Of a stretch of 60,009 nt of DNA, positions 36,830-45,719 are shown in pieces (position 1 is the first letter of the stretch; each line of letters begins with the position of its first letter). Origin of the DNA: an uncultured Anaerovibrio sp. Lineage in GTDB: Bacteria > Bacillota > Negativicutes > Selenomonadales > Selenomonadaceae. Below the pieces are notes generated by a model. That model did no database searches. It was not told the origin of the DNA and saw nothing but the letters and a program-made list of their open reading frames with translations. The position numbers and the translations under genes were made by a program. The stretch is taken from the NCBI GenBank assembly GCA_934196075.1, contig CAKPVW010000009.1, forward strand, positions 1 to 60,009, read 5' to 3'.

Positions 36830-38506
36830 ATGCCTGAGATTTTGCAAAATCCTTCTAATTTTATTCAGAATGAAATAAACGATGACCTTAAGAATGGCCG
36901 TTACAGTGAAGGGATTCATACCCGTTTCCCTCCAGAGCCTAATGGCTATCTTCATATTGGTCACGCCAAATCAATTTGCCTGAATTTTGGCTTGGCACAA
37001 CAGTATGGTGGTATGTGCAATCTGCGTTTTGATGATACAAATCCTGTCAAGGAGGATGTAGAATATGTGGATTCCATTCAGGCTGACGTGAAATGGCTGG
37101 GCTTTAGCTGGGACAAGCGGATGTATTATGCTTCCGATTACTTTGAGAAGCTATATGAATTTGCTGTACAACTTATCAAAAATGGCAAGGCCTATGTGGA
37201 TGATTCCAATGCGGAAGAAATTCGTGCTATGCGTGGTACCCTGACTGAGGCTGGTAAGGAAAGTCCTTATAGAAATCGTAGTGTAGAGGAAAATCTAGCT
37301 CTCTTTGAGGCTATGAAGCAGGGGGAATTTGGCGATGGTGAAAAGGTTCTCCGGGCCAAGATAGATATGGCTTCTCCTAATATCAACATGCGAGATCCTG
37401 TTATCTATCGTATTGCCCATGCAACTCACCATCGCACCGGGGATGCTTGGTGCATCTACCCAATGTATGATTTTGCCCATCCATTGTCTGATGCTATTGA
37501 GGGAATTACCCATTCCGTATGTACTTTGGAATTTGAGGATCACCGTCCTCTTTATGACTGGTGCTTGGAGTCTCTGGGCTTTGATGTAAATACTCGTCCT
37601 CGCCAGATTGAATTTGCCCGTCTGAATCTTACCAATACTGTTACCAGCAAGCGTAAGCTGCGTCAGTTGGTAGAGGAAGGTTATGTGGCTGGTTGGGATG
37701 ATCCTCGTATGCCTACTATTTCTGGTTTGCGTCGTCGTGGCTATACTCCAGCTGCCCTGCGAAATTTTTGCAGCGAGGTAGGTGTGGCCAAGGCTAACAG
37801 CTTGGTAGATGTAGCTATGTTGGAGCATTGCATCAGGGATGATTTGAACAACAATGCAGATAGAATTATGGCTGTATTGCACCCACTGAAGGTTGTTATT
37901 ACCAACTATCCAGAGGGCAAGAAGGAATATATGCTGGCAGAGAACCATCCTACCAAGGGGGGCCATCGTTATATGCCATTCAGCCGTGAACTGTACATCG
38001 AGCAGGAGGACTTTATGGAGGATGCACCTAAGAAGTTCTTCCGTTTGAAGCCAGAGGGCGAGGTTCGCTTGAAACATGGCTATATCATTAAATGTGAGGA
38101 AGTTATTAAGGATGCAGAGGGCAAGGTAGTGGAGCTGCATTGCACCTACGATCCTGACTCCAAGACTGGCGGTGCTACTGCTAACCGCAAGGTAAAGGGA
38201 ACCATTCATTGGGTATCTGCTGCAGATGCTTTGGAGGCAGAGGCTCGTCTTTATGATTACCTTATTGAGACTGACGAAAAGGGGGAGGTACCAGCTGATT
38301 TCCTCAATGCTGTCAACCAGAACTCTCTGGAGGTTCTCCATCATGTTATGGTGGAACCAAGTGCAGCCTTGACGGCTGAGGGAACTCATTATCAATTTCT
38401 GCGTCAGGGATATTATGTAGTGGACAAGGATTCTACCCCAGATCATTTGGTATTTAACCGGGTGGTTGGTCTGAAGGATTCCTGGGCCAAGGTAAAGAAG
38501 GGATAA
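36830..38506 (+). CDS. glnS: Glutaminyl-tRNA synthetase
   Basis: Class I synthetase of 558 residues charging tRNA-Gln directly with glutamine. HIGH signature in [21 protein letters not shown]-equivalent in TVTSKRKL, plus RFDDTNP and [17 protein letters not shown]. The C-terminal anticodon-binding beta-barrels run from about 340. AGGAGCGG precedes the ATG, and a TATAAT lies at 36777-36782 with a weak -35. Many low-GC relatives use GatCAB instead, so its presence is notable but not rare. The next small gene starts 2 bases after its stop. Confidence 0.96.
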   Translation: MPEILQNPSNFIQNEINDDLKNGRYSEGIHTRFPPEPNGYLHIGHAKSICLNFGLAQQYGGMCNLRFDDTNPVKEDVEYVDSIQADVKWLGFSWDKRMYYASDYFEKLYEFAVQLIKNGKAYVDDSNAEEIRAMRGTLTEAGKESPYRNRSVEENLALFEAMKQGEFGDGEKVLRAKIDMASPNINMRDPVIYRIAHATHHRTGDAWCIYPMYDFAHPLSDAIEGITHSVCTLEFEDHRPLYDWCLESLGFDVNTRPRQIEFARLNLTNTVTSKRKLRQLVEEGYVAGWDDPRMPTISGLRRRGYTPAALRNFCSEVGVAKANSLVDVAMLEHCIRDDLNNNADRIMAVLHPLKVVITNYPEGKKEYMLAENHPTKGGHRYMPFSRELYIEQEDFMEDAPKKFFRLKPEGEVRLKHGYIIKCEEVIKDAEGKVVELHCTYDPDSKTGGATANRKVKGTIHWVSAADALEAEARLYDYLIETDEKGEVPADFLNAVNQNSLEVLHHVMVEPSAALTAEGTHYQFLRQGYYVVDKDSTPDHLVFNRVVGLKDSWAKVKKG

Positions 38507-38508
38507 TT

Positions 38509-38844
38509 ATGGCAAAAATTCCTAAGGGGCTGTCTGATAAGGATATGCTGCAGGGCTACGTGGAGCAGGTGACCATGGAGTCTCAATTTTTGGCTGCCGA
38601 GGAGGCAGAGGATAAAAAGCGCCGAGCCAAAGCAGGTTTAGGCAAGCCAGAAAAGAATATTGCTTTGACTGGCTTTAGTGATGAGCTGGTGGAGGAATTA
38701 GGCCGCAAGCTTTTGGAGCTAAAGATGGAGCTGTTCCGGGAAGGGGTAAAAAATTATACCCTGAAGGTAAAAAAGGATGGACAGGTTATTACCATCAAAC
38801 CAGTAGCTCTCAAAAATAAGGGAGAAAATAAATCCCGTAGATAA
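38509..38844 (+). CDS. Small conserved-looking protein of unknown function
   Basis: 111 residues, highly charged, no cysteines, no membrane span or signal. The N-terminal half is helical (MLQGYVEQVTMESQFLAAEE, then DKKRRAKAG). The C-terminal half has a helix (SDELVEELGRKLLELKMELF) followed by a possible strand pair (VKNYTLKVKKDGQVITIKPV) and a basic tail. It starts 2 bases after glnS, so the two are surely cotranscribed. I do not recognise a family; RNA or tRNA binding is only a guess from charge and position. Confidence 0.75.
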   Translation: MAKIPKGLSDKDMLQGYVEQVTMESQFLAAEEAEDKKRRAKAGLGKPEKNIALTGFSDELVEELGRKLLELKMELFREGVKNYTLKVKKDGQVITIKPVALKNKGENKSRR

Positions 38845-38864
38845 AAAGAGATTGACATAGAGGA

Positions 38865-38945
38865 TAATGGGCGATGCGTGAGGGAAGTGTTGTACCGCAA
38901 GCCTAAGCCTTGCCTGCTGGCTATATATTTAGTCTCCAGACAATG
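38865..38945 (+). other. Possible structured RNA leader before the NhaD/ArsB-like transporter
   Basis: The gap 38845-39000 contains a GC-rich island unlike its AT-rich surroundings, with GCAAG/CTTGC and AGCC/GGCT pairings and the word GTGAGGGAAGTG. It could be a riboswitch controlling the cation transporter, the 3' tail of the glnS message, or a remnant. A promoter-like CAGACA, 17 bases, TATAAT sits after it (38936-38964), which argues against it being in the transporter leader unless transcription also comes from upstream. Confidence 0.3.
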
Positions 38946-39000
38946 GATTGGACAAACGATATAATGCTTAATTTTAATTTATTAAAAGGGGGCAAAAACA

Positions 39001-40287
39001 TTGTTTGACTCAACTTCCATTGCAGTAACGATTTTTGTCGTTGCCTATGCACTCATTATTTCTGAGAAGGTACACCGCACCATTGTGGGTATCTTCGGCG
39101 CCATGCTGATGATTATGCTGGGGATTCTTTCTCAGGAAACAGCAGTTCATCACATTGATTTCAACACCTTGGGGCTGTTGATGGGCATGATGATTATCGT
39201 AAACATCACTGCCGAAACTGGATTGTTCAACTATCTTGCTATCTGGGCGGCCCAGAAGGTCAAGGCCAAGCCAATGAAGCTGCTGCTGGCCTTGGCAGCG
39301 CTGACGGCTGTATGCTCTGCTCTGTTGGATAATGTAACTACTGTATTGCTGACTGTTCCTGTTACCTTTAGCATTACTTCTCAGCTAAAGGTGGATGTAA
39401 AGCCATTCCTGATGGCTCAGATTATGGCATCTAATATTGGTGGTACTGCTACTTTGATTGGTGATCCGCCGAATATTATGATTGGCTCTGCTGTAGGCTT
39501 GAGCTTTATGGATTTTGTGGTAAATCTGGCTCCTATTATCGTGGTAATTTTTGCTGTTACGGTATTTATTTTGGAGGCTCTTTATGGCAAGAAGCTGCAT
39601 ACTACTCCTGAGCTGCAGGAACAGGTTATGAAGCTAAAGCCTGAGCGTCAGATTAGCGATACTGTACTGCTGAAGAAATGTCTCTTTGTTCTTGGCCTTA
39701 CCATGTGTCTCTTTGTTATGCATGGAGCCTTGGGGTTGGAGTCTGCCACTGCCGCCATGTTTGGTGCTGGCCTTTTGCTGCTGCTGACCTTTACCAGGGA
39801 TGAGGAAAAAATTGCCAAGGTACTGAGCAAGATTGAATGGACAGCTATTTTCTTCTTTGCTGGTTTATTTATTCTAGTAGGAGCTTTGGTGGAAACAGGT
39901 GTTATCAAGATGTTGGCAGCTGAGGCTATGAAGATTACGGAGGGATCTGTAAATTCTACTGCCGTCCTGATTATCTGGATGAGTGCCATTGCCTCTGCTT
40001 TTGTGGATAATATTCCTTTTGTAGCAACCATGATACCTTTGATTAAGGATATGGGGGCTATGGGTATTACCAATTTGGACCCTCTATGGTGGTCCCTTGC
40101 TCTAGGCGCCTGCCTGGGTGGTAACGGTACTTTGATTGGTGCTAGTGCCAACGTGGTGGTAGCTTCCTTGGCCGCTAAGCATGGAGAACAGATTTCCTTT
40201 ATTGGTTTTATGAAGGTAGCCTTCCCATGTATGATAGTTTCCATTATTATCAGTACAGTCTACGTATATCTTAGATATTTACTTTAA
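39001..40287 (+). CDS. ArsB/NhaD-type ion transporter
   Basis: 428 residues, about eleven hydrophobic spans, of the ion-transporter superfamily that includes NhaD Na+/H+ antiporters, ArsB and P-protein. Two internally related halves each carry a re-entrant motif: LLDNVTTVLLTVPVTF with GGTATLIGDPPNIMIG, and FVDNIPFVATMIPLI with GGNGTLIGASANVVV. The D-N-V/I-T/P pairs are the ion-binding sites of this family. Start TTG 39001 behind AAAGGGGG. Substrate (Na+, arsenite, dicarboxylate) cannot be settled from sequence. Confidence 0.85.
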   Translation: MFDSTSIAVTIFVVAYALIISEKVHRTIVGIFGAMLMIMLGILSQETAVHHIDFNTLGLLMGMMIIVNITAETGLFNYLAIWAAQKVKAKPMKLLLALAALTAVCSALLDNVTTVLLTVPVTFSITSQLKVDVKPFLMAQIMASNIGGTATLIGDPPNIMIGSAVGLSFMDFVVNLAPIIVVIFAVTVFILEALYGKKLHTTPELQEQVMKLKPERQISDTVLLKKCLFVLGLTMCLFVMHGALGLESATAAMFGAGLLLLLTFTRDEEKIAKVLSKIEWTAIFFFAGLFILVGALVETGVIKMLAAEAMKITEGSVNSTAVLIIWMSAIASAFVDNIPFVATMIPLIKDMGAMGITNLDPLWWSLALGACLGGNGTLIGASANVVVASLAAKHGEQISFIGFMKVAFPCMIVSIIISTVYVYLRYLL

Positions 40288-40321
40288 AATTGTAGTTTGC
40301 CAAGCACGTATGTAATTAAGC

Positions 40322-40360
40322 AATAAATACCATAGGAGAAGCTCTTTTATGGCATTTATT
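40322..40360 (+). other. Hairpin after the transporter gene
   Basis: AATAAATACCATA pairs with TATGGCATTTATT (one mismatch) without a T-run; probably a 3' stabilising or processing hairpin before the true terminator at 40373. Confidence 0.55.
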
Positions 40361-40372
40361 GTGGACGATAAA

Positions 40373-40428
40373 AATACCTTATGATTGAATATGCCTTGTA
40401 TTTGGTGTATACTCATAAGGTATTTTTT
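40373..40428 (+). terminator. Intrinsic terminator before the P-type ATPase
   Basis: AATACCTTATGA pairs with TCATAAGGTATT, followed by a run of six Ts. Confidence 0.85.
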
Positions 40429-40454
40429 GTGTTTTTATGTGGGAGTGAAATTCT

Positions 40455-43109
40455 ATGTCCATTAAAGGTTTGAATGATGCTCAGGTTGTTGCCAGCAGGG
40501 AAAAGTATGGCAATAACAGTCTGACTCAGATTATGCCTGATCCCCTATGGAAAAAAATTTTGCAGGGCTTTAAGGATCCTATGATTATGATTTTGTTGGT
40601 GGCTCTGTTGATTCAGGGAGTGCTGTATCTGCTGGGCCAGGCAGAATGGTATGAGGCTGTGGGCGTACTTGTGGCTATTCTGCTGGCCAATGGTGTAGCA
40701 GCTATTAGCGAGAACCAGCAGGAGGGCAAAGCTGTTACTCTGCGGCAGGATGAGGCAGCCAAGGATAAAACCAAGGTGTATCGCAATGATGGGCTGATGG
40801 AAATTTCTGTCCAGGATGTGGTCGTGGGAGATATGGTTTTCCTGCAGGCTGGGGATAGATTGCCTGCTGATGGTGAAATAGCCGAAGGATTAGCTCATAT
40901 TGACCAGGCAGTATTAAATGGCGAAACTGAAGAAATCTTGAAATTGCCTTTGTCAAAAGGGGAAAAGCCTGATTACGATAAAAAGGATTTGCTGAATCCC
41001 CATTATGTATATAGAGGCACTGTTATGTGCAGTGGCGAAGCCTATATGAAGGTAGCGGTGGTAGGAGATAATACCCTCTTTGGTCAACTGGCTATGGAGG
41101 CTCAGTCCAATACCCGTAAGACTCCTTTGCAGGTAAAGCTGGGAAAATTGGCTAAGGATATTTCCACCTTTGGCTATGTTGGAGCTGTGTCCATTGTAGT
41201 CGGAATCCTCTTGAAAACCTTTTTGACCGGTCAGCTGCCAGAAGGGGTATTTGGCTGGATTCGCCTACTGATGGATGCAGTAACCGTGGCGGTAACGGTA
41301 ATGGTCTGTGCTGTCCCAGAGGGCTTGCCCATGCTGACCTCAATGTTATTATCCGCCCAAAGTCTGCGGATGGAAAAGGATAATGTGCTGGTGAAGAAAA
41401 TCAATGGCATGGAAACCTCTGGCAGTCTGAGTATCCTTTTTAGCGATAAAACTGGCACCATTACGGAGGGAAAATTATCTGTGGTGGAGGTGGCAGATGG
41501 AGCTGGACAGCCTGTTTATCAATGTACAGAGGAGGTTTGTCAGGCAGGATTAGCCAAATCCACTAGTGATAAGTATTGGAAAAAAATAGTGCTGGGCTTG
41601 GGTTTGAATAATAGTGCTAGAATCAGCGGGGAGAGCATTATTGGCGGTAATAGTACAGACCGGGCGGTACTGGGCTTTTTGCAGCTACAGAACCTTAGTG
41701 GCAGTATTAACAGAGAGCTGGCAGCAGCCTATCGATATTTTGATTCTAGGGATAAGTTTGCAGCTGTAGAGCTAAAGGATTCTGACTTAACCTATGTAAA
41801 GGGTGCTCCTGAGGTGATTATGGATCATTGCAGCAGCTATTTGGATGCTCAGGGAAAGGAACATACGCTTAAATCCCTGAATCAGCTGCAGGTTTATGCT
41901 AATCAGCAGGCTCATCGTTCCATGCGGTTATTGGCTATTGCCTATGGCACTACCCGCAAGGGAGAAAATGGGGAGCTTCTCATGCCAGAGAATATGGTAT
42001 TAGTCGGTTTGATTAGTATTCGGGACAATCTTCGTCAGGATGCTGTAGCTGCCATTGGCGAGGTGCGTAAGGCGGGTATTCAGGTGGTTATGGTAACGGG
42101 AGATAAGCGGGAAACAGCTATGGCCATTGCCAAGGAGGCCGGTCTTTTGCAATCCCAGCAGGAACTGGTGCTGACCTCCGCCGAGATGAATTGCCTTTCC
42201 GATGAGGAGCTAAAGGAAAAAATACCAAAGCTTAGAGTGGTAGCCAGGGCCTTGCCTACAGATAAAAGCCGTTTGGTACGGCTGGCGCAGGAGCTGGACT
42301 ACGTGGTGGGTATGACTGGTGATGGGGTAAATGATTCCCCAGCCCTGAAAAAGGCTGATGTGGGCTTTGCTATGGGCAGTGGCACAGAAGTAGCCAAGGA
42401 AGCAGGGGATATTACCATTTTGGATGATAGATTTTCCTCTATCGAAAAGGCAATTCTCTATGGTCGCTCCATGTTCAAGAGCATCCGCAAATTCCTGATT
42501 TTCCAGCTGACAGTCAATGTAGCTGCCGTACTGATTTGCTTTCTTGGCCCTTTGCTGGGAGAAAATATTGTGTTAACTGTTATCCAGCTGCTGTTGGTAA
42601 ATCTGGCTATGGACACTCTGGCGGCTATCGCCTTTGGCAGTGAGCCGGCTCTTCGGGAATATATGCAGGAAAAACCAGTGCCTAGACGGGAAAATATTGT
42701 TACAGGTAAAATGTTGCAGCAGGTAGGAGTGTGTTCCCTGTATATTACCGTAATTTGTCTGGGAATTCTTTTTCTGCCAGCTGTGCATCAGCTTTTTGGT
42801 GATGTGGACATAACCTATATGAAATCCGCAGTTTTTGCCACCTTTATGATGGCTATTGCCTTTAATGGTTTTAATGCCAGAACAGAAAGCATTAATGTGC
42901 TGAAGTATATTGGTATGAACAAAACCTTCCTGTTGATAACCTTGATTATTTTGGCTGGACAATGGCTCTTTGTAGAGCTAGGAGGAGAGGTTCTTAGTGT
43001 GGAGCCTCTTAGTTGGCAGACCTGGTTATTTTGTGGTCTGGCGGCTTTGGGAGTTATTCCTGTGGATATACTGCGAAAAATTATTGCAAACCAGCTTGAC
43101 AGGGAATAG
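40455..43109 (+). CDS. Calcium/manganese-type P-type ATPase (PMCA-like, P2)
   Basis: 884 residues. N-terminal cation-ATPase domain, TM1-2, actuator loop, phosphorylation motif SDKTGTITEG (Asp331), nucleotide domain with YVKGAPEVIMDHC, hinge MTGDGVNDSPALKKADVGFA, and a C-terminal six-helix block. Ion-site residues of Ca2+ pumps are kept: PEGLP in TM4 and VNLAMDTLAAIAFGSEP in TM6. The family exports Ca2+, and some members Mn2+, using ATP. It lies directly upstream of a manganese riboswitch and TerC gene, which suggests a link to Mn2+ handling, but its own leader holds no riboswitch. Its last codons overlap the riboswitch promoter. Confidence 0.9.
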   Translation: MSIKGLNDAQVVASREKYGNNSLTQIMPDPLWKKILQGFKDPMIMILLVALLIQGVLYLLGQAEWYEAVGVLVAILLANGVAAISENQQEGKAVTLRQDEAAKDKTKVYRNDGLMEISVQDVVVGDMVFLQAGDRLPADGEIAEGLAHIDQAVLNGETEEILKLPLSKGEKPDYDKKDLLNPHYVYRGTVMCSGEAYMKVAVVGDNTLFGQLAMEAQSNTRKTPLQVKLGKLAKDISTFGYVGAVSIVVGILLKTFLTGQLPEGVFGWIRLLMDAVTVAVTVMVCAVPEGLPMLTSMLLSAQSLRMEKDNVLVKKINGMETSGSLSILFSDKTGTITEGKLSVVEVADGAGQPVYQCTEEVCQAGLAKSTSDKYWKKIVLGLGLNNSARISGESIIGGNSTDRAVLGFLQLQNLSGSINRELAAAYRYFDSRDKFAAVELKDSDLTYVKGAPEVIMDHCSSYLDAQGKEHTLKSLNQLQVYANQQAHRSMRLLAIAYGTTRKGENGELLMPENMVLVGLISIRDNLRQDAVAAIGEVRKAGIQVVMVTGDKRETAMAIAKEAGLLQSQQELVLTSAEMNCLSDEELKEKIPKLRVVARALPTDKSRLVRLAQELDYVVGMTGDGVNDSPALKKADVGFAMGSGTEVAKEAGDITILDDRFSSIEKAILYGRSMFKSIRKFLIFQLTVNVAAVLICFLGPLLGENIVLTVIQLLLVNLAMDTLAAIAFGSEPALREYMQEKPVPRRENIVTGKMLQQVGVCSLYITVICLGILFLPAVHQLFGDVDITYMKSAVFATFMMAIAFNGFNARTESINVLKYIGMNKTFLLITLIILAGQWLFVELGGEVLSVEPLSWQTWLFCGLAALGVIPVDILRKIIANQLDRE

Positions 43110-43125
43110 GATTTGTTGTTATACT
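43096..43125 (+). promoter_or_regulatory. Promoter of the manganese riboswitch-TerC unit
   Basis: TTGACA, 18 bases, TATACT, overlapping the end of the ATPase gene, so the riboswitch unit is transcribed on its own. Confidence 0.7.
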
Positions 43126-43139
43126 AACCCTACAATTGG

Positions 43140-43230
43140 ATAGCGAAGGGGAGTAACCTCGCTGGCTGTTGTCAACAAGCATGCTGGGAAACCGGCTGGC
43201 AGCAGCGTTGTAATTTACAACAGGTGAGAC
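43140..43230 (+). ncRNA. yybP-ykoY manganese riboswitch aptamer
   Basis: The hallmarks of this class are all present in order: AAGGGGAGTAACCTCGC, then GTCAACA, an arm with AAACCGGCTGGCAGCAGCG, and the closing CAGGTGAGACTTTCGC. The known RNAs bind Mn2+ across two docked loops and turn on Mn2+ efflux or related membrane proteins. It precedes a TerC-family gene, one of its standard partners. Confidence 0.9.
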
Positions 43231-43273
43231 TTTCGCATGATACTATGGGTGTATCATGCGGGAGTCTCTTTTT
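43226..43273 (+). terminator. Riboswitch expression platform (intrinsic terminator)
   Basis: GAGACTTTCGCATGATAC pairs with GTATCATGCG and GGAGTCTC and is followed by six Ts. Its 5' arm includes the GAGAC needed for aptamer helix P1, so metal binding should prevent termination and switch the gene on by transcriptional read-through. Confidence 0.85.
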
Positions 43274-43306
43274 GTTTGTGTAGTTGTTTTGGTAGGAGGA
43301 TTTTCA

Positions 43307-43975
43307 ATGGAAATTATGTCAATTCAGTTTTTAACAGCTCTAGGAACTATTATCCTGATGGATATATTGCTGGGGGGAGATAATGCAGTGGTTATTGCTA
43401 TGGCTGCTAACAAGCTGCCCCATGAGCTGAGGAAAAAAGCTATTTTTATTGGTACAGCCGGTGCTGTGATTATCCGTCTGATAATGACCTTTGCCGCCGT
43501 ATGGCTGCTGACCATTCCTTATTTGCAGGTAGTAGGCGGCTTGATTCTTTTACCTATTGCGGTGAAGTTGTTGGTGCCTCATGAGGAGGAGGCTCATGTG
43601 GAGGCAGCAGATAGCTTGTCTGGTGCGGTAAAGACCATTATTATTGCCGATGCAGCAATGGGAGTGGATAATGTACTGGCTATTGCGGGAGCCTCCCACG
43701 GCAGCTTCCTGCTGGTGGCTATTGGCTTTTTGATTAGTATTCCCATTATTGTAGGGGGCAGTACCTTGATTGGCAAAATCATGGATAAATATCCTGTAGT
43801 TCTTTATGGCGGTGCAGGTTTGCTGGGCTGGACCGGCGGATCTATGATTGCTCATGATAAAATTCTGAATCCTATGATTGTATCTCATGGCGGTGATTTT
43901 GCCCCATATATTATTCAGTTTATTTTGGCTGCTGGTGTAATAGCAATTGGCTATTATAAAAAACTTAAGAAATAA
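43307..43975 (+). CDS. TerC/YkoY-family membrane protein, Mn2+-controlled
   Basis: 222 residues with about seven hydrophobic spans. The paired acidic motifs of the TerC family are present: LMDILLGGDNAVVIAMA and ADAAMGVDNVLAIAGA. Relatives (YkoY, YceF, MeeF) export Mn2+ or supply metal to secreted enzymes. The ATG at 43307 follows GTAGGAGGA; the frame open from 43256 starts inside the terminator stem and is not used. Controlled by the upstream Mn2+ riboswitch. Confidence 0.9.
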   Translation: MEIMSIQFLTALGTIILMDILLGGDNAVVIAMAANKLPHELRKKAIFIGTAGAVIIRLIMTFAAVWLLTIPYLQVVGGLILLPIAVKLLVPHEEEAHVEAADSLSGAVKTIIIADAAMGVDNVLAIAGASHGSFLLVAIGFLISIPIIVGGSTLIGKIMDKYPVVLYGGAGLLGWTGGSMIAHDKILNPMIVSHGGDFAPYIIQFILAAGVIAIGYYKKLKK

Positions 43976-43992
43976 TTAATATGAGACGATAG
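43966..43992 (+). promoter_or_regulatory. Possible sigma-28 (flagellar) promoter of the YjfB-like gene
   Basis: TAAG, 15 bases, GACGATAG resembles the sigma-28 consensus TAAA, N15, GCCGATAA at 9 of 12 positions, about 34 bases before the gene. Confidence 0.4.
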
Positions 43993-44025
43993 TATTAGAG
44001 ATAGTAAAGGAAGGAGTGAAACGAG

Positions 44026-44211
44026 ATGGATTTTATGAATATTGCAGCAATGTCCGTAGGAATGCACCAGCAGCAGTTGGATATTCAGGTAGGTACCTCT
44101 GTGATGAAGATGGCTATGGAAACCTCTGAAACTGCGGTTACTGATATGCTGGAGTCGATTGATGTGTCCTCTCTGACTGGAGTAGGAGCTAATTTGGATA
44201 TTCTGGCGTAA
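44026..44211 (+). CDS. YjfB-like putative motility protein
   Basis: 61 residues. Pattern typical of the YjfB motility family: a helical start with MHQQQLDIQVGTSVMKMAMET, and the terminal LGANLDIxA-type ending (GANLDILA). The family is sigma-D controlled in Bacillus; its exact role is unknown. AAGGAAGGAG precedes the ATG. It fits with the chemoreceptors in the window. Confidence 0.8.
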   Translation: MDFMNIAAMSVGMHQQQLDIQVGTSVMKMAMETSETAVTDMLESIDVSSLTGVGANLDILA

Positions 44212-44252
44212 CTTCTGAGTAGATAGAAAAAGGAAGTGTCAGAAAATTTTAC

Positions 44253-44281
44253 TTGCTTTTTTTCTCACATGCAAGTATACT
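44253..44281 (+). promoter_or_regulatory. Promoter of the zinc-ribbon protein gene
   Basis: TTGCTT, 17 bases, TATACT, 92 bases before the start codon. Confidence 0.5.
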
Positions 44282-44373
44282 GAAGTTTAGTAGGATGTCT
44301 CTTTGTCCACCGATTAGGTAAAAAGTAAGAGTACATATGGGATATTCAAAATCAAAAATGGGGGATTTTTTTC

Positions 44374-44664
44374 ATGGCATTTGTAGATGAGACTTTGGTA
44401 TGTAAGGACTGCGGTAAGGAATTTATTTTCAGCGCAGGCGAGCAGGAATTTTACGCAGAAAAGGGCTTTGAGAATAAGCCAGTTCGCTGCCGTGATTGCC
44501 GCGATAAGAGACGTCGTAATCGTGAAGGTGGAGAGAAGGAACAGCGTCAGATGTTTACTGTAGTATGCGCTGAGTGTGGTAAGGAGACTGAGGTTCCATT
44601 CGAGCCAAAGAATGACCGTCCAGTATATTGCCGCGACTGCTTCCAGAAGAGAAAGAATGGCTAA
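44374..44664 (+). CDS. Double zinc-ribbon protein (zf-trcl type)
   Basis: 96 residues with two CxxC pairs twice over: CKDCG and CRDC in the first half, CAECG and CRDC in the second, each half a treble-clef-like zinc ribbon, suggesting internal duplication of the 50-residue unit found as a single copy in many Clostridia and Negativicutes. The linker is strongly basic (RDKRRRNREGG), compatible with nucleic-acid binding. Function unknown. GGGGGA lies 8 bases before the ATG. Confidence 0.85.
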   Translation: MAFVDETLVCKDCGKEFIFSAGEQEFYAEKGFENKPVRCRDCRDKRRRNREGGEKEQRQMFTVVCAECGKETEVPFEPKNDRPVYCRDCFQKRKNG

Positions 44665-44696
44665 GCCATTGGCAATCGCATAATCTATGTGGCAAT

Positions 44697-44736
44697 GAAG
44701 CCCAGGATGCTTAACGGTTTCTTGGGCTTTCTTTTA
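44697..44736 (+). terminator. Terminator after the zinc-ribbon gene
   Basis: GAAGCCCAGGA pairs with TCTTGGGCTTTC, ending in TTTCTTTT, 20 bases before the next start codon. Confidence 0.65.
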
Positions 44737-44755
44737 TGCAGAAGGAGGATATATA

Positions 44756-45532
44756 ATGACTAAAAAGTTATTAGTGTTGTGTATGGCTGCTATTATGGCT
44801 ATGGCAGCATTGGTGGCTGGCTGCGGCAGTGACCAGAAGGCAGCTAGCGATAGCAAGGTACTGAAGGTTGGTACTAATGCAGACTTTGCACCTTTTGAGT
44901 TTCAGGATGAAAATGGCAAGGAATATCAGGGCTTTGATATGGATCTGATTCGTGCTATTGGTGAGGAAATGGGTTACAAGGTTGAGATTAGCAATATTCA
45001 GTTTGATGGACTGATTCCTGCTATTCAGGCTGGCAACATCGATGTGGCTATTACTGGTATGACCATTAATGAGGAGCGTAAGCAGAATGTACTGTTCTCT
45101 GACCCTTATTATAAGTCTGGTTTGTCCATTATCGTAGCCAAGGACAACAATGATATTAAGACCTTCCAGGATTTGAAGGGCAAGAAGGTTGCTGTACAGA
45201 TTGGTACTACTTCCGCTGCTGAGGTTAATAAGATTGGCGGCGTTGAGGTTAAGGAGTTTAACTCCTCCGCTGATACCTTTATGGAACTTCGTGCCAAGGG
45301 CGTTGATGCGGTAGTAAATGACCGTCCTGTAAACGATTACTATATTCTCAAGAGCGGTGAGACCAATGTAAAGGCTCTGCCTGAGCTGTTGACCTCTGAG
45401 GACTATGGTATTGCTTTTGCCAAGGATAATACTGAGCTGCAGCAGAAGGTTAATGATGCTTTGAAGAAGCTCCATGAAAATGGTAAATATGATGAAATTT
45501 TCACCAAGTGGTTTGGTACTACTTCCAAATAA
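44756..45532 (+). CDS. glnH: Polar amino acid ABC transporter, substrate-binding lipoprotein
   Basis: 258 residues, bacterial extracellular solute-binding family 3. Lipoprotein signal with lipobox LVAGC (cysteine about 23). Mature start LKVGTNADFAPFEFQDENGK, then GFDMDLIRAIGEEMGY, GNIDVAITGMTINEERKQN and GKKVAVQIGTTSAAE, all typical of glutamine/polar amino acid binding proteins. AGGAGG precedes the ATG. A terminator separates it from the permease gene, which has its own promoter, as befits a more abundant binding protein. Exact ligand uncertain. Confidence 0.9.
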   Translation: MTKKLLVLCMAAIMAMAALVAGCGSDQKAASDSKVLKVGTNADFAPFEFQDENGKEYQGFDMDLIRAIGEEMGYKVEISNIQFDGLIPAIQAGNIDVAITGMTINEERKQNVLFSDPYYKSGLSIIVAKDNNDIKTFQDLKGKKVAVQIGTTSAAEVNKIGGVEVKEFNSSADTFMELRAKGVDAVVNDRPVNDYYILKSGETNVKALPELLTSEDYGIAFAKDNTELQQKVNDALKKLHENGKYDEIFTKWFGTTSK

Positions 45533-45546
45533 TTGGTGAAATATCT

Positions 45547-45580
45547 GAGGCTGTCTCCTGTGGGGCAGTCTCTTTTTTTG
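45547..45580 (+). terminator. Terminator between glnH and glnP
   Basis: GAGGCTGTC pairs with GGCAGTCTC (imperfect) and is followed by seven Ts. Confidence 0.75.
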
Positions 45581-45652
45581 CTCTACTGGAGAAGAACAGT
45601 GTATAAAAATTCAATTTTGGGCATAATAATTTATGCTTTACAATTAAATAAA

Positions 45653-45681
45653 TTGACACTGTAGAGGTTGTTACATATAAT
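45653..45681 (+). promoter_or_regulatory. Promoter of glnPQ
   Basis: TTGACA, 17 bases, TATAAT; a perfect consensus promoter 39 bases before the permease gene. Confidence 0.88.
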
Positions 45682-45719
45682 GGATAGGTAATATTTTATG
45701 TAGAGGCTAGGTGTGGGTA

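Noticed and set aside
43256..43306. Longer N-terminus of the TerC protein
   Set aside because: The upstream start lies inside the riboswitch terminator stem and has no ribosome binding site.
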